A stretch of 19,344 nucleotides of DNA from Gammaproteobacteria bacterium (GCA_030040525.1 JASHTN010000080.1:1-19344), one strand, 5' to 3'. Counted from the first letter of the stretch, positions 1 to 7,660 are shown. Numbers and translations are program-made. The notes: generated from the sequence alone by a model not told the origin.

Positions 1-445
1 ATTCGGCGTCGATGCCATTCAGGCGCATGATATTGCCCTTGCGTGCCAGGACATCGAGCTGCAACGGAGAATGCGCCAGGATGATCTGGCCACGCTGCGA
101 CAGCATCACGTTGAAGTTGAGTGCTTCGGACAATCCCTCCCAGAGTCGCAATGAGTGCTCAAAAAACTGCGTGTTGCCGTCGCGCACGTAGTTCGACCGC
201 ACAATGGTGGTGTTTCTCCCCACGTTGCCCGAGCCGACATACGCCCGCTCGAGGACGGCAACATTCCTGATGCCGTGATTTGCGGCGAGATAGTAGGCGG
301 TTGCCAGGCCATGGCCGCCGCCCCCAATGATGACGACGTCGTAGCTCGAGCGCGGCTCCGCCGCGCGCCAGGCGCGTGGCCAGGCACCGTTGAAGAACGC
401 GTGCCGGGCGAGGGAGAATGCCGAATAGCGGCGCGAGGGTGCCAT
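1..445 (-). CDS. soxB: Sarcosine oxidase beta subunit-like FAD-dependent oxidoreductase (partial, N-terminal part)
   Basis: Reading leftward from an ATG at 445, the frame stays open to the window edge and gives about 148 residues. The protein starts with a short RRYSAFSLARHAF segment. Near residues 38-56 follows a dinucleotide-binding stretch, VVIIGGGGHGLATAYYLA, then GRNTTIVRSNY and further on LSQRGQI. This order is what I know from the beta subunit of heterotetrameric sarcosine oxidase, which oxidatively demethylates sarcosine or related N-methyl amino acids using FAD and FMN in the cytoplasm. The FMN-attachment region lies outside the window. The start is 9 nt after the stop of the upstream class V PLP-enzyme gene, so it is probably the sixth gene of the leftward operon. 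The ribosome site is weak (GAGAAC). Whether the partner subunits (soxD, soxA, soxG) follow to the left cannot be seen. If they do not, this may be a single-subunit DAO-family amine oxidase. The family call is firm; the substrate is uncertain. Confidence 0.85.
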   Translation of the reverse strand, partial: MAPSRRYSAFSLARHAFFNGAWPRAWRAAEPRSSYDVVIIGGGGHGLATAYYLAANHGIRNVAVLERAYVGSGNVGRNTTIVRSNYVRDGNTQFFEHSLRLWEGLSEALNFNVMLSQRGQIILAHSPLQLDVLARKGNIMRLNGIDAE

Positions 446-454
446 GTTCTCGAA

Positions 455-1528
455 TCAGCGCGAGAGCAGCGCAGCAGCCAGCGCGTCAATGTCTTCCATG
501 TCATTGTAAATGTGGATCGCGACGCGCACCCGGTCGCCGCGTATGGTGGCGCGAATCCCCCGCGCCTGGAGTTTCTGCTTCGCGCCCGGGGCATCGAGCA
601 GCACAATGGCCGAGCCGTTATAGGGCACGCTGAGCCGCGCGCATAGCTTCCCCGCCAGCGCCGTGTTGTGTCGGTGTATCGTGCTCACGCCGAGCTCATT
701 GATCAAAGCAAGCGACGGCAGCAAGCCGCTGGCGGAGATCAGACCCGGTACCACATCAAATTTGCGCGCCGAACTCGCGGCCGAGAAGTGCACTCCGTAG
801 GGCGCCGCATGCGGTTCTGTACAGGCAAACCAGTTGGCCTGCAGCTGGCGAAAGGAATCAACGAGGTCCGATCGCAGGCATATGAATGCCGGACCATTCG
901 GTCCCATCAGCCATTTATACGAGGAACAAACGACGATATCCGCAAGTGACGCATCGAACGGCAGCCAGCCTGCCGCCTGCGTTACATCCAGGCAAAGCAG
1001 GGCCCCCGCGCGGCGGCACGCTTGCGAGACGGCGCGCAGATCGGCAACCGACCCGTCGATAGACTGCACGAGAGAAAGCGCGACGACGGCATGGTCATCC
1101 GAGACGCGATTGACCAACTCGCTCCAGGGCGCCGTATCCACCAGGACCCCGCGGTGCTGCTGGGCGACAAAGGCAATGGTATTCGAGTTGTGTTCGCTTT
1201 CCGGGACGAGGACCCGCGAACCCGATTTGAGGTTCGCGGCCACGACGTTCACGAGCGCCGCGGTCGTGTGGCCCACCCCGATCTGCGCCGCCGGCACCCC
1301 GATCAGAGTGGCAAATGCGCCGCGAATTCTCTCCACATCGTCCAGCCACTCGACCCAGTCGAGATCTCCGCGGCTCCACAACTCGATGGTTCGCTGTGCC
1401 GCCTCAACCGCCGCTATGGGCGGAATGCCGCGCAGTGCCGTGTTGAAGTAGCCGCGTCGCACATTCCACGCTTTTCCCACCGTCGCGGACATTTCGGCAG
1501 CCTCTCGGGTGTGTGCTCTGGCGCTCAT
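455..1528 (-). CDS. Class V aminotransferase-fold PLP-dependent enzyme
   Basis: A 357-residue fold-type I PLP enzyme of the class V family, which includes cysteine desulfurases, kynureninase and isopenicillin N epimerase. The PLP lysine is most likely K205 in SSYKWLMGPNG. D181 in LCLDVTQAAGW would contact the pyridine nitrogen, and PESEHNSN near 109-116 matches the position of the cofactor-stacking His. The C-terminal segment RVRVAIHIYND is typical of the family, but the loop before it has no Cys, so a cysteine desulfurase role is unlikely; transaminase, lyase or epimerase activity on an amino acid remains open. The ATG at 1528 overlaps the stop of the upstream OCD-family gene in an ATGA, suggesting translational coupling. 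An in-frame ATG at 1492 has a better ribosome site (AGAGG, 9 nt away) and would remove 12 residues, so the true start is uncertain. The substrate is unknown; context suggests an amino acid from the same catabolic route. Confidence 0.85.
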   Translation of the reverse strand: MSARAHTREAAEMSATVGKAWNVRRGYFNTALRGIPPIAAVEAAQRTIELWSRGDLDWVEWLDDVERIRGAFATLIGVPAAQIGVGHTTAALVNVVAANLKSGSRVLVPESEHNSNTIAFVAQQHRGVLVDTAPWSELVNRVSDDHAVVALSLVQSIDGSVADLRAVSQACRRAGALLCLDVTQAAGWLPFDASLADIVVCSSYKWLMGPNGPAFICLRSDLVDSFRQLQANWFACTEPHAAPYGVHFSAASSARKFDVVPGLISASGLLPSLALINELGVSTIHRHNTALAGKLCARLSVPYNGSAIVLLDAPGAKQKLQARGIRATIRGDRVRVAIHIYNDMEDIDALAAALLSR

Positions 1529-2514
1529 TCAAAGGGTACGCGGACTCCAAGCTCTTCTTTCGCTGCACGCTGCAACGCGTGGTATGCGGCCGTAAGATCC
1601 TTGGCGACGATGCCAAGCGACTTGAAGAGCGTGATATCCGTAGCCGAGGTACGCCCGGGCTTCTCACCCAGCAGCACCTGGCCGACCTCCCCTATGGCGT
1701 GGTCGGCAGTCACCGCCCCCGAAGCCAGCGCCGCGAGGTAATCCCCTCCCTCGGCCTCCATCATCGGGAGGTAGTCGGCGTACAGGCGCGAGCGCTGCAC
1801 GGCCACTTCATCGATCTCTCGAAACTTCCTGACGCTGGAGCCTACGGCGTTCACATGCTGTCCGGGCTCGAGTAGCCGGCCGTAGAGGATCGGCTCGGGT
1901 GCTGAGGTCAGCGTGCAGATGATGTCGGCACCGGCCACGAGCCTCTCGATGCTGTCGTGAACGGTGATCTGGACCCCCGGTTGCGCGTGGGCCTGCGCGA
2001 ACGACGCTGCTCGTGAGCGCGTGCGACTCCAAACCCGAACTTCCTCGAGCTGCAAACAGGCAAGCAATGCCTCGAGGTGATGCGCCGCCTGCTCGCCGGC
2101 GCCCGCGAGGGCGAGAACTCGGGAGTTCGCCCGCGCGAGTGCCCGGGTCGCCACAGCGGTCGCTGCGGCAGTGCGCCGCGCAGTGAGTTCGCCGCCGTGC
2201 AAAACTCCCATTGGCAGTCCTGTGTCCGGATCGAACACCACCACCATGCCGTTGTGGCCTGCAAGTCCTCGCAGGCGATTCTCCGGATATACGGCCAGAA
2301 TCTTCGCTCCATAAAGCAGCGGTTGGTGCAGCACGCCCGCCATTACACTGAGCACAGCTCCCCTGGGGCTGCCGAGCGGAATAATCCCGCGGTTCGGCTG
2401 CTGCCCCCTTCTTGCCGACGTCTCCTCGAAGGCACGCGCCGCCAGCCTGAAGCACGTGTCGCGCGGCAACAGCCGCGCGACCGCCTGACGATCCAGGACT
2501 GTCAGCACGCGCAT
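1525..2514 (-). CDS. Ornithine cyclodeaminase / mu-crystallin family NAD(P)-dependent enzyme
   Basis: This 329-residue protein has the normal length and layout of the OCD/mu-crystallin family. The substrate-binding half carries GAKILAVYPEN (K71) and the GELTARRTAAATAVATRAL helix at about 108-125. A Rossmann nucleotide-binding site GAGEQA lies at 138-143, followed by VNAVGSSVRKFREID near 221-235 and TDITLFKSLGI near the C terminus. The family includes ornithine cyclodeaminase, alanine dehydrogenase, and ketimine and pyrroline-carboxylate reductases. As I recall it, true ornithine cyclodeaminases carry a GGDCPGKTE-type motif whose Asp is catalytic; here that stretch reads GSSVRKFRE with Ser at the Asp position. 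An imine reductase or amino acid dehydrogenase is therefore more likely than ornithine cyclisation. The start ATG at 2514 lies 54 nt after the M19 gene and lacks a strong ribosome site, but the N terminus MRVLTVLDRQAVARLL aligns with family starts. It overlaps the next gene by 4 nt, within a single leftward operon. Confidence 0.88.
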   Translation of the reverse strand: MRVLTVLDRQAVARLLPRDTCFRLAARAFEETSARRGQQPNRGIIPLGSPRGAVLSVMAGVLHQPLLYGAKILAVYPENRLRGLAGHNGMVVVFDPDTGLPMGVLHGGELTARRTAAATAVATRALARANSRVLALAGAGEQAAHHLEALLACLQLEEVRVWSRTRSRAASFAQAHAQPGVQITVHDSIERLVAGADIICTLTSAPEPILYGRLLEPGQHVNAVGSSVRKFREIDEVAVQRSRLYADYLPMMEAEGGDYLAALASGAVTADHAIGEVGQVLLGEKPGRTSATDITLFKSLGIVAKDLTAAYHALQRAAKEELGVRVPFE

Positions 2515-2568
2515 CGCGGGCAGAGACGATGAACTACCATTCGCTCACCGGCTGATGATCCGTGAGCC

Positions 2569-3555
2569 TCATTTCCAGACGGCCGAAGCCACCCGCAGGT
2601 GATTGGCGCCCACGATCTTGCGAACCGCCTCCTGCGGATAGCCATGCGCAACCATTGCATCGACGACAGCCGGGATGCGCTCCGGCTCGAGGAACGTGAC
2701 CGGTCCGCCGTAGCCCTTCTCAGGCGGCCAGGTGTCCGGGTGCGCGCCGATGAAATCGTCGAATTCACTCATGTCATAAACGTAGTCCAGACCCAGCCCC
2801 ACGTGGTCCGGGCCGACCATCTGAACAACGTGGTCGATGTGCCGGAACATCTCCTGCGCCAGGTCCCGATCCGGTTGCAGGAAAGCGCTGTCGCCGTTGA
2901 TGCCCACCACGCCTCCGGTGGCCGCGCAGGCTTTTATCAACTCGTCGGGAATGTTCCGCGGATGCACGTACACGGCGTGGCAATTCGAATGCGAGAAGAT
3001 CACCGGTCCACCGACGTGCTCCATCACCTCCATGGCCGTTCGCCAGCCGGTGTGGGAGCAGCACGGCACCATGCCGACCCGCCGCATCTCATCGAGTACC
3101 GCGCGGCCGAAGGGCGTCAGCCCGCGGTCTTCGTCCTGACAGCCCCCGCCCACCGAGTTGTTGAGGTTGTAGGCCATCAGCATCCATCTGACACCCAGGT
3201 CATAGAAAAACTCGACCATGCTCAATTGGTCACCGAGCGCACGCGTCCCTTCCAGATCGAAGCAGATCGCGAGCTTGCCGCTGCGCTTCGCTGCCAGGAT
3301 ATCCTCAACCGTCCTGATGAGGATGTAGCGGTCCGAATGGCGATCGATGAAGTTGCGGAAATGCGCCAGCACGCGGATATTGTCGTCGAAGCGCGTGAGA
3401 TCAAAGCCAATGTTCAAGGTGATGGCCGTCTGCCCCGCTGCTCTGCAGCGCTCAAGCTGCGGCAGAAACCTGTCGTCCGGCCGCAAGGGCATGCAGGCGT
3501 GATTATCCCAGATGATGGCGTCCGCCAACCAAGAGCGCTCGGGTGTCTTGATCAT
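2569..3555 (-). CDS. Membrane dipeptidase-like protein, peptidase family M19 (renal dipeptidase fold)
   Basis: A 328-residue TIM-barrel metallohydrolase of family M19. The binuclear zinc ligands known from human renal dipeptidase (His20, Asp22, Glu125, His198, His219) and the catalytic Asp288 map to H19, C21, E102 (FDLEGT), H168 (CSHTGW), H189 (FSHSN) and D257 (GLGLDYVYD). The only changed ligand is Asp22, which is Cys in DNHACMP. Other family landmarks are LGVRWMLMAYN, GLTPFGRAVLDEMRRVGM and a C-terminal GANHLRV. There is no signal peptide, so it should act in the cytoplasm. Known M19 enzymes cut dipeptides, often with D-residues or N-modified ends, and some relatives sit in amine-catabolism clusters. 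Here it follows hyuB1 by 58 nt, with a strong GAGGAG ribosome site 8 nt from the ATG. A likely role is to cleave an amide or dipeptide bond in the product released by the hydantoinase. The family is clear; the substrate is inferred. Confidence 0.9.
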   Translation of the reverse strand: MIKTPERSWLADAIIWDNHACMPLRPDDRFLPQLERCRAAGQTAITLNIGFDLTRFDDNIRVLAHFRNFIDRHSDRYILIRTVEDILAAKRSGKLAICFDLEGTRALGDQLSMVEFFYDLGVRWMLMAYNLNNSVGGGCQDEDRGLTPFGRAVLDEMRRVGMVPCCSHTGWRTAMEVMEHVGGPVIFSHSNCHAVYVHPRNIPDELIKACAATGGVVGINGDSAFLQPDRDLAQEMFRHIDHVVQMVGPDHVGLGLDYVYDMSEFDDFIGAHPDTWPPEKGYGGPVTFLEPERIPAVVDAMVAHGYPQEAVRKIVGANHLRVASAVWK

Positions 3556-3563
3556 TTCGACAT

Positions 3564-3569
3564 CTCCTC
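3564..3569 (-). promoter_or_regulatory. Ribosome binding site of the M19 dipeptidase gene
   Basis: GAGGAG on the minus strand, 8 nt upstream of the ATG at 3555. It fixes the start, because the nearer ATG in GAGGAGATG runs into a stop two codons later. Confidence 0.7.
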
Positions 3570-3613
3570 ATGAACGGCAGCAGCGTGGCTCGGCCTGCCG
3601 CGAGCGGCGCAAA

Positions 3614-5365
3614 TCATGTCTGCGAGAGCGCGCGGCGTTTCTCCCTCAGGCTGCGCGTCGCGTTCTCATCGATCGAATAGGAGCGCTCCCTGTGGCGAAT
3701 GACGACGGCGTAGTCACGCTGCGCGGCGTCGACCGATACGTAGCCGCCGATCACGTCATTCAGCACGCGACTCGGATCCCGATCCAGCGGATCTCCCCAG
3801 CCGCCACCACCGCCCATCGCGAACAGCAGCCGCTCGCCGGCCGGCAGCACCAGCCCGCTGGTTTTGCCCATCGGGCGCTCGTGCGGCAGACCAACACTGA
3901 TCGTCATCTGGTTGGTCATGCCACTTCGGCCGCCGTCCACGCCCCAGGCCGGTGACTTGGTCTGCTCGATGGTTCCGATGAGCTTCAGATCAGTGAGTGC
4001 TTTCCACTCCTTTATGACGCCCACGCCACCGCGCCACTTGCCGGCGCCTCCCGAGTCCGTGCGCAGCTCATACCTTTCGGTGAGTATCGGCCAACGCTCT
4101 TCGAAGATTTCGATGGGCACATTGCTGGACTCGCCCAATACGAAGAGGATCAGCGCGTTCTCGCCATCCTGGTCGATTGCCGCTCCCTGTCCGCAGCATT
4201 CGTCCTCGCCGCCGGCAAAAAAGCTGCCATCGCTCGGGTCAACCCCGCTGAACATCATGCCGCCAAGGTCGCCGCCGGACCGGGCGACCGACCTGTCGGG
4301 GACAATCTTCGCCATGACCTGAAACAGCGATTCCGCCATGATCTGCGCGGTCCAACCCGACAGAAAAATCGGCGCCGGCGGCTTCGGGTTGAAGACGGAA
4401 CCCTCGGGGGACAGCACCTTCACCGGGCGAAAGAAGCCTTCATTGGCGTCGTAGTTCGGCGCCATGATCATCTTCAGCACCAGACGAATCGCAGAGACTG
4501 TCGAGGGAAACGGCGAGTTCACCGGCCCGGCCTGCTGCAGCGCCGAGCCGCTCGTGTCGACGGTAATCTCGTCGCCAACGATCCGCACCGTCGCGCGGAA
4601 CGGTACCTGATCCTGCGTAAGTCCATTGTTGTCCAGCGCCGACTCCGCGGACCACTCACCGTCCGGCATCGCCCGGATCGCTTCGCGTGCAATCCGCTCG
4701 CCGTGATCAAGAATGCTGGCGGTCGCCTGGTCTACGGTCTCGATGCCGTATTTCTGCACGAGCTCGAGTATTCGCCTGACGCCGTGGCCGCAGGCGGAAA
4801 TTTCCGCGGTAAGATCGCCGATCACCGTGGTCGGCAGGCGACTGTTGGCGCGAATGATGCCGACGATCTCCTCGTCCAACCTGCCGCGCTTGACCACTTT
4901 CACCGCGTGAAGCTGCAAACCTTCCTGCCAGATGTCGGTGGTATCCGTACCGTAGATGTCCTTCGCTCCAAGATCCATCCAGTGCGCCTTCACTGCGGTG
5001 TAGCCGAAGACTCTGCCTTCGACAAAGATCGGGCGGATGATGACCGCATCCTGCGGGTGAGATCCGGTCCAGTAGGAGTAGGTAGACAGGATCACGTCGC
5101 CGTCGTGCAGATTTTCCACGCCCAGGTGCTTGACGACGCTGCGAATCGTGAAGGTCAAGGTACCCATGAAGAACGGGATTCCCGGTCCCTCGGCAATCAA
5201 TTCCGCATCACGGGTATAAATGCCAACGCTGAAGTCGATCATCTCGTAGATGACCGGATTGAACGACGCCCGAACCAACGTGCTGCGCATCTGTCGCGCC
5301 GTTGACTGATAGAAGCTTCTGATCACCTCCACGGTGATGGGGTCGAGAGTACTAGATGTGCGCAC
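3614..5365 (-). CDS. hyuB: Hydantoinase B / oxoprolinase family protein (first copy)
   Basis: A 583-residue full-length member of the hydantoinase B family, which pairs with hydantoinase A to open hydantoins, 5-oxoproline or lactams at the cost of ATP. It starts with DPITVEVIRSFYQSTARQM and RASFNPVIYEMIDFSVGIY. The conserved core follows with TGSHPQDAVIIRP and KAHWMDLGAKD, then GTDTTDIWQEG, DTSGSALQQAGPVNSPFPST, DSGGAGKWRGGVG, and the Gly-rich tail GGGGGWGDPLDRDP. H103, D106 and H128 have the spacing (3 and 25 residues) that I recall for the metal ligands of the related acetone carboxylase subunit. The start codon is GTG at 5365. Its GAGGAG site overlaps the TGA stop of hyuA1, so the two subunits are tightly coupled, as expected for an enzyme complex. 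The preferred ring substrate cannot be deduced. Confidence 0.92.
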   Translation of the reverse strand: MRTSSTLDPITVEVIRSFYQSTARQMRSTLVRASFNPVIYEMIDFSVGIYTRDAELIAEGPGIPFFMGTLTFTIRSVVKHLGVENLHDGDVILSTYSYWTGSHPQDAVIIRPIFVEGRVFGYTAVKAHWMDLGAKDIYGTDTTDIWQEGLQLHAVKVVKRGRLDEEIVGIIRANSRLPTTVIGDLTAEISACGHGVRRILELVQKYGIETVDQATASILDHGERIAREAIRAMPDGEWSAESALDNNGLTQDQVPFRATVRIVGDEITVDTSGSALQQAGPVNSPFPSTVSAIRLVLKMIMAPNYDANEGFFRPVKVLSPEGSVFNPKPPAPIFLSGWTAQIMAESLFQVMAKIVPDRSVARSGGDLGGMMFSGVDPSDGSFFAGGEDECCGQGAAIDQDGENALILFVLGESSNVPIEIFEERWPILTERYELRTDSGGAGKWRGGVGVIKEWKALTDLKLIGTIEQTKSPAWGVDGGRSGMTNQMTISVGLPHERPMGKTSGLVLPAGERLLFAMGGGGGWGDPLDRDPSRVLNDVIGGYVSVDAAQRDYAVVIRHRERSYSIDENATRSLREKRRALSQT

Positions 5366-5373
5366 CGTCGATT

Positions 5374-5379
5374 CTCCTC
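5374..5379 (-). promoter_or_regulatory. Ribosome binding site of hyuB1, overlapping the hyuA1 stop codon
   Basis: The minus strand reads TGAGGAGAAT: the TGA ends hyuA1 and the GAGGAG lies 8 nt before the GTG start at 5365. This decides the GTG start and indicates translational coupling of the two subunits. Confidence 0.75.
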
Positions 5380-7432
5380 AGCGCCGGCTCACCACAAGGC
5401 TGCCGACGCGATCTACCGTGCACGTATGGTGTGCCCGCACCACGGTCGTGGTCGTGGGCTCTACGATGAGCGCTGGTCCAGCCACGCGGTCGTCGGCGCG
5501 AAGCCGTGTCCGCTCGTAGACGCGAAACTCGCGGGACTCGGACTCAAGAAAGTCCTGCACCACCTGCGTCCCTATGAAGGCATTGCACGGATCGGCGTTG
5601 CCCGAGGGGAGCGGCCGCAATTTCGGCGCCGGGATCTTGCCCACCGATTTGACACGCAGCGTGACAACATCCGCCGGGGTACCGAGTCGATAACCGTAGA
5701 CTGCCTCGTAGACCTGCTCGAAGGCCTCGAACAGGGATGTCAGGTCTTGCAGACCAGCCAGTTGTGCAGGGATGGGAACCGACACGGAGTGCTCCTGGCC
5801 GAGATAGCGCATATCCGCGCTGCGCACGAGCTGCCAGCGCTCTTCGGGCACTCCCTCGCGACGCAGCAGCGCTCTACCCTGATCCTCCAGAGCAACGAAC
5901 TGCCGCTCGAGATCCGCCAGGCTCAGGCGCGACAAGGGCTGCGCTATTGTCTGCGCCACGTCGTGACGCAGGTCGATCATCAGCATTCCCCAGGCGGAAA
6001 ATGCCGCCGGCAGCAGCGGCACTATCGCCGCCGGCAGGCTCAGCTCGTCCATGAGATACGCGCCAAACAGCGGGCCACCACCGCCGAAGCACAGCATCGC
6101 GAAGTCGCGCGGATCGTCGCCCGACTCCGCCGCGATATCCTTGATCGCTTCCGCCATGTTGCTCATGACGAGCCGCAGAATCCCGCTTGCAGCACGGTGC
6201 AGATCCAGACCCAGGGGACGCGCGATCTGTTCGCTGATGCCCTTGCGCGCGGCATCGAGATCCAGCGAGATCGTCCCACCGAGAAAGTTCTTTGGATCTA
6301 TGAAGCCGTTGATCAGGAGAGCGTCCGTGACCGTCGGTTGCGCGCCACCGCGCCCGTAGCACATTGGACCGGGAACCGCACCGGCGCTCTCCGGGCCTAC
6401 CTGAAGCGCACCTGCGCGCTCGATCCTCGCAAGGCTGCCGCCACCCGCCCCAATGGTGCGGATGTCCAGGTTGGAGATGAGAATCGGGTAGCCGCTCACC
6501 TCCGTCTCGCGCTGCACCGCGGCCTCGCCCTTCTTGATCATCGCAATGTCGAAGCTCGTGCCGCCCACATCCATGGTGATCAGGTTCGGTTGCCCGAGCA
6601 CCGCGGCCATGTAAGCCCCGCCGATCACACCGCCCGCCGGCCCCGACAGCAGCATATTGATCGCGCTGCTCTTCGCGGAGTCCGCGGTCAAGCCACCCCC
6701 GTCTGATTTCGTCAGCACGATCTCCCCGGCAAAGCCGCGACCCTTCAGCTCGCGCTGCAGATCACCGATCCAGCGCTCCACGACCGGCGCCAGATATGCG
6801 TTCAGGATGGTGGTCATGCCGCGCTCGAACTCGCGGTGCTCGGCCGCGACCAGCGACGACAAGGCAACGGACAATTCCGGGAATTCCTCGCGGATGACTT
6901 CGCGGGCACGCAGCTCATGAGCCGGATTCTTGAAGGCGTGCAGAAAACAGACTGCGAGCGCGGCCACCTTCTCCTTCTTCAGAGTGCGGGCGACGTCGCG
7001 AAGCTCAGCTTCATCGAGAGGCGCCAGCACTTCGCCGCGGGCATTGATTCTCTCCGTCACCTCGAAGCGCAGGTGGCGCGGCACGATCTGCGGCGGCTTG
7101 TGGTATTTCGGGTTGTACATCTCGGGGCGATTGAAGCGCATGATCTCGGGGACGTCGCGGAAGCCCCTGGTACCGAGATACGCCGTACGCACGCCCTTGC
7201 GCTCGAGCAGCGCATTGAGAGCCGTCGTAGAGCCGTGCACGAAGAAGCGTTGCACATCGCGAAGCACGACTTCCGCCTTGGTGATCGCGCCCACGACTCC
7301 TTCCAGCGTGTTGTGTGGCGTCGTCCGCACCTTATCCATCGAGAACGTGCCGGCACGCTCGTCGAACACCACGATGTCCGTAAACGTGCCGCCGGTGTCG
7401 ATGGCGAATCGAATGTCTGACTTCTGCACCAT
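5378..7432 (-). CDS. hyuA: Hydantoinase A / oxoprolinase family ATP-binding subunit (first copy)
   Basis: A 684-residue full-length hydantoinase A, an ASKHA-fold subunit that uses ATP to activate a cyclic amide for hydrolysis together with HyuB. The N-terminal phosphate-binding motif DTGGTFTD is at 12-19. HGSTTALNALLERKG (66-80), VPRHLRFEVTERI, LSGPAGGVIGG (262-272), the second phosphate motif MDVGGTSFD (287-295), GAGGGSLARI and GPMCYGRGG follow in family order. It is probably the first gene of the leftward operon, with AAGG upstream of the ATG at 7432 and the LysR gene divergent on the other side of a 260-bp spacer, the usual arrangement for a LysR-controlled catabolic operon. It is only moderately similar to the second copy at 11445-13478: motifs are shared but much of the rest differs, so the pair is not a recent duplication. 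The substrate could be a hydantoin, lactam or oxoproline-like compound. Confidence 0.93.
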   Translation of the reverse strand: MVQKSDIRFAIDTGGTFTDIVVFDERAGTFSMDKVRTTPHNTLEGVVGAITKAEVVLRDVQRFFVHGSTTALNALLERKGVRTAYLGTRGFRDVPEIMRFNRPEMYNPKYHKPPQIVPRHLRFEVTERINARGEVLAPLDEAELRDVARTLKKEKVAALAVCFLHAFKNPAHELRAREVIREEFPELSVALSSLVAAEHREFERGMTTILNAYLAPVVERWIGDLQRELKGRGFAGEIVLTKSDGGGLTADSAKSSAINMLLSGPAGGVIGGAYMAAVLGQPNLITMDVGGTSFDIAMIKKGEAAVQRETEVSGYPILISNLDIRTIGAGGGSLARIERAGALQVGPESAGAVPGPMCYGRGGAQPTVTDALLINGFIDPKNFLGGTISLDLDAARKGISEQIARPLGLDLHRAASGILRLVMSNMAEAIKDIAAESGDDPRDFAMLCFGGGGPLFGAYLMDELSLPAAIVPLLPAAFSAWGMLMIDLRHDVAQTIAQPLSRLSLADLERQFVALEDQGRALLRREGVPEERWQLVRSADMRYLGQEHSVSVPIPAQLAGLQDLTSLFEAFEQVYEAVYGYRLGTPADVVTLRVKSVGKIPAPKLRPLPSGNADPCNAFIGTQVVQDFLESESREFRVYERTRLRADDRVAGPALIVEPTTTTVVRAHHTCTVDRVGSLVVSRR

Positions 7433-7577
7433 TTGCGCACCTTAGCGTGCTCGTCGCCTCGTACTCGCGCCTGCCTGAACCGCTTCTGTTGCCTGGGGCG
7501 GGTCGCCGGGAAGCTGGTAAATGCCGGCTCGCACGTTCCGCAGGTGAGGAATTTCGGAGACGGCTCTGTTACGTCTT

Positions 7578-7607
7578 ATGCAATCCATGCACCCGATGCC
7601 CGGTGCA
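7578..7607. promoter_or_regulatory. Candidate LysR-type operator with a 9-bp repeat and inverted repeats
   Basis: TGCA-N5-TGCA at 7579-7591 fits the T-N11-A rule for LysR-type sites. It overlaps a perfect inverted repeat, TGCACC-N8-GGTGCA, at 7588-7607. ATGC also recurs at 7578, 7587 and 7596, exactly 9 bp apart. The block lies about 145 bp from the hyuA1 start and 85-115 bp from the LysR start. It is identified from symmetry and position only. Confidence 0.4.
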
Positions 7608-7654
7608 GGAGCGAGAAGTACAGAGTAAGGGATCCCGGACGTTCGAAGAAAGCG

Positions 7655-7660
7655 TATGAT
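7655..7660 (+). promoter_or_regulatory. Possible -10 element of the LysR gene
   Basis: TATGAT differs from TATAAT at one position and would place the transcript start about 25 nt before the GTG codon. No good -35 is visible 15-18 bp upstream, so the call is weak; a regulator-dependent promoter could explain the poor -35. Confidence 0.25.

Noticed and set aside
155..646. Plus-strand open frame at the left edge
   Set aside because: Opposite the SoxB-like gene and the end of the class V PLP gene, both with clear motifs.
2599..3573. 324-codon open frame on the plus strand
   Set aside because: Opposite the M19 gene, no recognisable motif, shadow composition.
5426..6706. 426-codon open frame on the plus strand
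   Set aside because: It lies fully opposite hyuA1, which has complete family motifs; its own translation is Arg/His/Gln-rich without recognisable domains. A high-GC antisense shadow.
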